Positions 33,532 through 36,293 of a stretch of 36,293 nucleotides of DNA are shown piece after piece. The position numbers and the translations under genes were made by a program. This DNA comes from Thermoactinomyces mirandus (GTDB lineage: Bacteria > Bacillota > Bacilli > Thermoactinomycetales > Thermoactinomycetaceae), in assembly GCF_013868055.1 (NCBI RefSeq), contig NZ_JACEOL010000076.1, positions 1-36,293 of the forward strand, read 5' to 3'. The notes beneath the pieces were generated by a model, which did no database searches, had not been told where the DNA came from, and saw only the letters and a list, made by a program, of their open reading frames with translations. How positions within the stretch are numbered: the stretch's first letter is position 1; every line of letters starts with the position of its first letter.

Positions 33532-35595
33532 TCAATCGACAGAATAAAGATTTATGATCTCGCTGATTTCTTCTACCGAGTCAGCATTAATCAGTTGATT
33601 GCGATCTTCATCAGAACCAGCCAGTTTCATGAGCTGCATCAAGGCGTGTATATGCTGGTATTTGTCTTTTGCCGCAATCACAATGACAAGATGTATTTTA
33701 TATTTGTTCACATAGTGAATTCCTTCTTTTACACGCAGCAGACTCATTCCCACCTCATTTACTCCATCTTCCGGAGCGGCATGCGGGATTGCCATATTCG
33801 GACCGATCACAATATACGAATCCTGCTTGCTGTAGCGAATCATAGCGTCAACATAATCCGGCTCAATTATCCCGCTTTTGACTAGTGGTTCTGCACTTAG
33901 CCTGATGGCACTGTCCCAGGATTCAACAGTATCGGCCAATGTGATGTTTTTAGATATGATTAGTTGGTTTAACTGGAGATCCGAATCATGAATCGTCTGG
34001 TTTACGACCGCAGAATTTTCGTCTCTGTTGATATATTTTTCCAATTCATTTTTTAATGCTTTTTCGTCTTGAATATTGGTATAGTTTGACACAATGTCCA
34101 TGATATGATCAATGTTAATGTGATTTGGAATATAGCCGTAAACCCCCAGCATTACCTGTTTCCTTAATCGGTATTTTTCCTCTTTCCCCAGAAACACCTT
34201 GGTGACAAACAGCTTTTTATCTGTTTCCAGATAAGTCGGAGAAAAAACGAGATCATAGTCAAGGTGATAATTCATAAATTCCCGCACCGACAGGTAATCC
34301 AGAAATACAAACTCGGGAAACAACTCTTTCAGTTCTTTAAACAACAGCTTGGAAACGGAGATTCCTTGGGGGCAAACAACAACCGCTTTCACTTTCTTGT
34401 CAATGCTTTTCCCCTGTCTGTTCATCCATCCCCCGATCAGCATAGCAATATACGCAGTTTCATTCTCCGGAATATCACTGCCGATCAATTCTTGCAGTGG
34501 TCCCGTTGAACGTCTCACAAGATGGTGCAATTCCTGGAATTCCTTGCTGAAAGAACCTTTAAATTGAATATTATCGGTAAGCTGATATTTGATCCGGTAA
34601 TATGCCGGTTTGATATGTTGCAACAATTTATCCATCAGTTCATCCCGATTCTCCAGATAGATACACGCATTTTTTTCAAATTGCCTCAGCATCTTGTCAA
34701 TGGCCGGAATCAGATCGGGAATGGTTTCGTCAGTAAAAAAGGTTGAAAAGACATTTGTTGTCAGCAGATGCAACGTAACAAACAGGCGTTCGGTTACTGG
34801 AATATCCTTATAGCCGTGCAATATCTCCTCCGTTGCCTGATATTCTGTTGTATTGGACAATTCGTCATATTCAATCGGAAAGGAATCAATAATATTGCCT
34901 TTTCTGATTCTTTTTAATATCAAAATAAAGATATATGGCATAACTTTCAATTTTTCATCAGTGAATCTGGAATTCAGAATATCTTCTACTCTGTCAATCC
35001 GGTTTTTAAACTTGCGAATCTCCTCATCCTGAATGCCGGTTATTTTTCTCAATTGATTTTCCCCATGGCTGAATTGCAGCACCTGTCCGGTCACATGGAT
35101 CAGCAATTTACGAATCTGAAACTCTTTCCCCTCTATCACATAACCTTTTCTTCGTGAGTAGCGGATAGTCAATCCATATCCATCCAAATAATTCTGCACT
35201 CGCTTCAAATCACTCAGCACCGTGTTTTTGCTGACATCCAGATGATAGGTAAAATGATTTAAAGACAATTCTTCTTCAGAGCTTAGCAGAATCATAATGA
35301 TCAGATTGACACGCTGTGCTTCTGTAAGAATGTTTGTATTTACAGGAAATGAATCTGCATCATCCAGGAGGTTAAATTTGCTGAAAACAGCTTGATCAAT
35401 TACAAACTGGCCGCGTCTGGTTCTTTCTATGACAGGAAGGTTGTTGGTCATCAGCCATTCATTGATTTTATCCAAACTGTAACCAATTTGTCTTTTGGTT
35501 AAATGGTGTTTCCTTTCCAAATCCATACTTGTAATGCTGGGATTACTCAGAAGTTCATCCAGAATCACCTTGCACCGTTTGTTCAAACCCAACAT
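33532..35595 (-). CDS. PRD-containing MtlR/LicR-type transcription regulator of the galactitol-type operon
   Basis: Transcription activator controlled by PTS phosphorylation. The 687-aa protein has an N-terminal pair of helix-turn-helix regions (about 1-165; motifs LTKRQIGYSLDKINEWL and HLDVSKNTVLSDLKRVQNYL), then PRD1 and PRD2 (about 190-400). A galactitol-type EIIB domain with C408 (VVVCPQGIS) and a fructose-type EIIA domain with H605 (AIPHAAPEDGV) follow. In PRD2 the second conserved His position reads YIAMLIGG, without a His, so control may rely on other sites. I use ATG 35595, preceded by GGGAGGTGAT. It is the first gene of its own target operon. Confidence 0.92.
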   Translation of the reverse strand: MLGLNKRCKVILDELLSNPSITSMDLERKHHLTKRQIGYSLDKINEWLMTNNLPVIERTRRGQFVIDQAVFSKFNLLDDADSFPVNTNILTEAQRVNLIIMILLSSEEELSLNHFTYHLDVSKNTVLSDLKRVQNYLDGYGLTIRYSRRKGYVIEGKEFQIRKLLIHVTGQVLQFSHGENQLRKITGIQDEEIRKFKNRIDRVEDILNSRFTDEKLKVMPYIFILILKRIRKGNIIDSFPIEYDELSNTTEYQATEEILHGYKDIPVTERLFVTLHLLTTNVFSTFFTDETIPDLIPAIDKMLRQFEKNACIYLENRDELMDKLLQHIKPAYYRIKYQLTDNIQFKGSFSKEFQELHHLVRRSTGPLQELIGSDIPENETAYIAMLIGGWMNRQGKSIDKKVKAVVVCPQGISVSKLLFKELKELFPEFVFLDYLSVREFMNYHLDYDLVFSPTYLETDKKLFVTKVFLGKEEKYRLRKQVMLGVYGYIPNHINIDHIMDIVSNYTNIQDEKALKNELEKYINRDENSAVVNQTIHDSDLQLNQLIISKNITLADTVESWDSAIRLSAEPLVKSGIIEPDYVDAMIRYSKQDSYIVIGPNMAIPHAAPEDGVNEVGMSLLRVKEGIHYVNKYKIHLVIVIAAKDKYQHIHALMQLMKLAGSDEDRNQLINADSVEEISEIINLYSVD

Positions 35596-35650
35596 ATCAC
35601 CTCCCCCTCTCAACTCAATTTTAACATCGTTTTCTTTAAAATTGAAACCG

Positions 35651-35722
35651 ATTTCATATGAAATAATTGGATTTTTAATGTATAATATTGTGATTTACAT
35701 GGTAAATACAATTATTTGTATT
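35651..35722 (-). promoter_or_regulatory. promoter and palindromic operator region of the galactitol-type operon
   Basis: On the minus strand TTGTAT (35711-35706), 18 bases and TATTAT (35687-35682) form a plausible sigma-A promoter. The -35 lies inside an inverted repeat AATACAA-TTAT-TTGTATT (35705-35722). The spacer holds ATTTAC-N3-GTAAAT (35693-35707), and downstream lies the 14-base palindrome ATTTCATATGAAAT (35651-35664). These are good operator candidates for the adjacent regulator, for CcpA-independent control, or for transketolase on the other side. Confidence 0.6.
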
Positions 35723-35825
35723 GTTTGTTCATAATAACATACGTTTAACTACTAGTTATTGAAATGCGTTCATTATAAAATGAAAAAGGATAATATTAAA
35801 CTACCAATAGCAAAGGAGTTATCAT

Positions 35826-36293
35826 ATGTTGGCGACTGTCGAACAACTATCGATCAACACAATTCGCACCTTATCCATTGATGCCATTGAGAAAGCCAAC
35901 TCGGGCCACCCGGGCCTGCCCATGGGTGCTGCCCCGATGGCGTACACCTTGTGGACCGACTTTATGAACCACAATCCGAAAAATTCCAAATGGTTCAACC
36001 GGGACCGCTTCATTCTTTCAGCGGGCCACGGATCCATGCTGCTGTACAGCCTGCTGCACCTGTCCGGCTATGACGTATCCATGGACGATTTGAAAGCATT
36101 TCGCAAGTGGGGTTCCAAAACTCCCGGCCACCCGGAAGTGGGCCATACAGACGGGGTGGAAGCGACCACGGGACCGCTGGGCCAGGGAATCGCCATGGCC
36201 GTGGGAATGGCGATGGCCGAAGCCCATCTGGCCGCAACATATAACCGGAAAGATTTTCCCGTGATCGATCACTTCACCTATGCCCTGACGGGG
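35826..36293 (+). CDS. tkt: transketolase, N-terminal part (truncated by window end)
   Basis: Transketolase moves two-carbon units between sugar phosphates in the pentose phosphate pathway, using thiamine diphosphate. The 156 residues seen include the hallmark [16 protein letters not shown] (25-40), [16 protein letters not shown] (about 59-74), [22 protein letters not shown] (about 100-121) and MAVGMAMAE. The family is about 660 aa, so roughly three quarters lies outside the window. The ATG has AAAGGAG seven bases upstream. GC content is visibly higher than in the neighbouring operon. It is divergent from the galactitol-type operon, so a catabolic link with pentitols is possible but unproven. 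Confidence 0.95.
   Translation, partial: MLATVEQLSINTIRTLSIDAIEKANSGHPGLPMGAAPMAYTLWTDFMNHNPKNSKWFNRDRFILSAGHGSMLLYSLLHLSGYDVSMDDLKAFRKWGSKTPGHPEVGHTDGVEATTGPLGQGIAMAVGMAMAEAHLAATYNRKDFPVIDHFTYALTG

Overview
The window looks like the chromosome of a moderately low-GC Gram-positive bacterium of the order Bacillales. Reasons: a 16S rRNA 5' end with a Bacillus-like rRNA leader, strong AAGGAGG-type ribosome binding sites with frequent GTG/TTG starts, a GlpP antiterminator, a CcpA-type cre box, many PTS operons and U-tailed hairpin terminators. The co-occurrence of FixABCX, anaerobic GlpABC and aerobic GlpD is unusual in well-studied Bacillus. It hints at a less-studied, possibly facultatively anaerobic lineage, but I cannot name the genus. 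I see no transposases, CRISPR arrays, phage genes or tRNAs.

Layout. (1) 1-202: 5' end, leader and promoter of an rRNA operon reading left (minus). (2) 203-1042: AT-rich gap with inverted repeats and one extended -10 element but no gene. (3) 1043-5047 (+): a small unknown protein, then fixA-fixB-fixC-fixX, an electron-transfer-flavoprotein complex linking NADH to quinone and ferredoxin/flavodoxin, closed by a bidirectional terminator. (4) 14058-5270 (minus): glycerol regulon glpP, then a cre-controlled promoter and terminator leader, glpF-glpK, a second terminator leader, glpD, glpA-glpB-glpC. The two leaders share a 13-nt motif that is a candidate GlpP RNA target. (5) 14191-17441: divergent lactose/cellobiose-type PTS (IIB-IIA plus a MupG/DUF871 glycosidase on minus; IIC on plus). 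(6) 17679-24354 (+): LevR-type sigma-54 activator, repeated GTGTATCA boxes, a textbook -24/-12 promoter, mannose-family PTS IIA-IIB-IIC-IID and a UPF0266 (YobD) membrane protein. (7) 24427-24870 (minus): OsmC-family protein. (8) 25212-28129 (minus): two-gene glycine-betaine ABC transporter (OpuA type, permease and binding protein fused). (9) 28323-35595 (minus): galactitol-type operon in the order PRD regulator, IIA, IIB, IIC, polyol dehydrogenase, DeoC aldolase, a 53-aa membrane protein that is too short for most gene callers, GatD-like dehydrogenase. (10) 35826-end (+): start of a transketolase.

How the genes fit. Glycerol enters through GlpF and is phosphorylated by GlpK. It is then oxidised to dihydroxyacetone phosphate either by GlpD (aerobic) or by the membrane-associated GlpABC complex (usually anaerobic). 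Both deliver electrons to quinone, the same pool that FixABCX can use. The other modules import sugars or polyols through three PTS types, each beside its own regulator or enzyme. The least conventional unit is the galactitol-type operon, where the expected tagatose-bisphosphate aldolase is replaced by a DeoC-type aldolase and a second dehydrogenase is present. This suggests a polyol route that is not classical galactitol catabolism.
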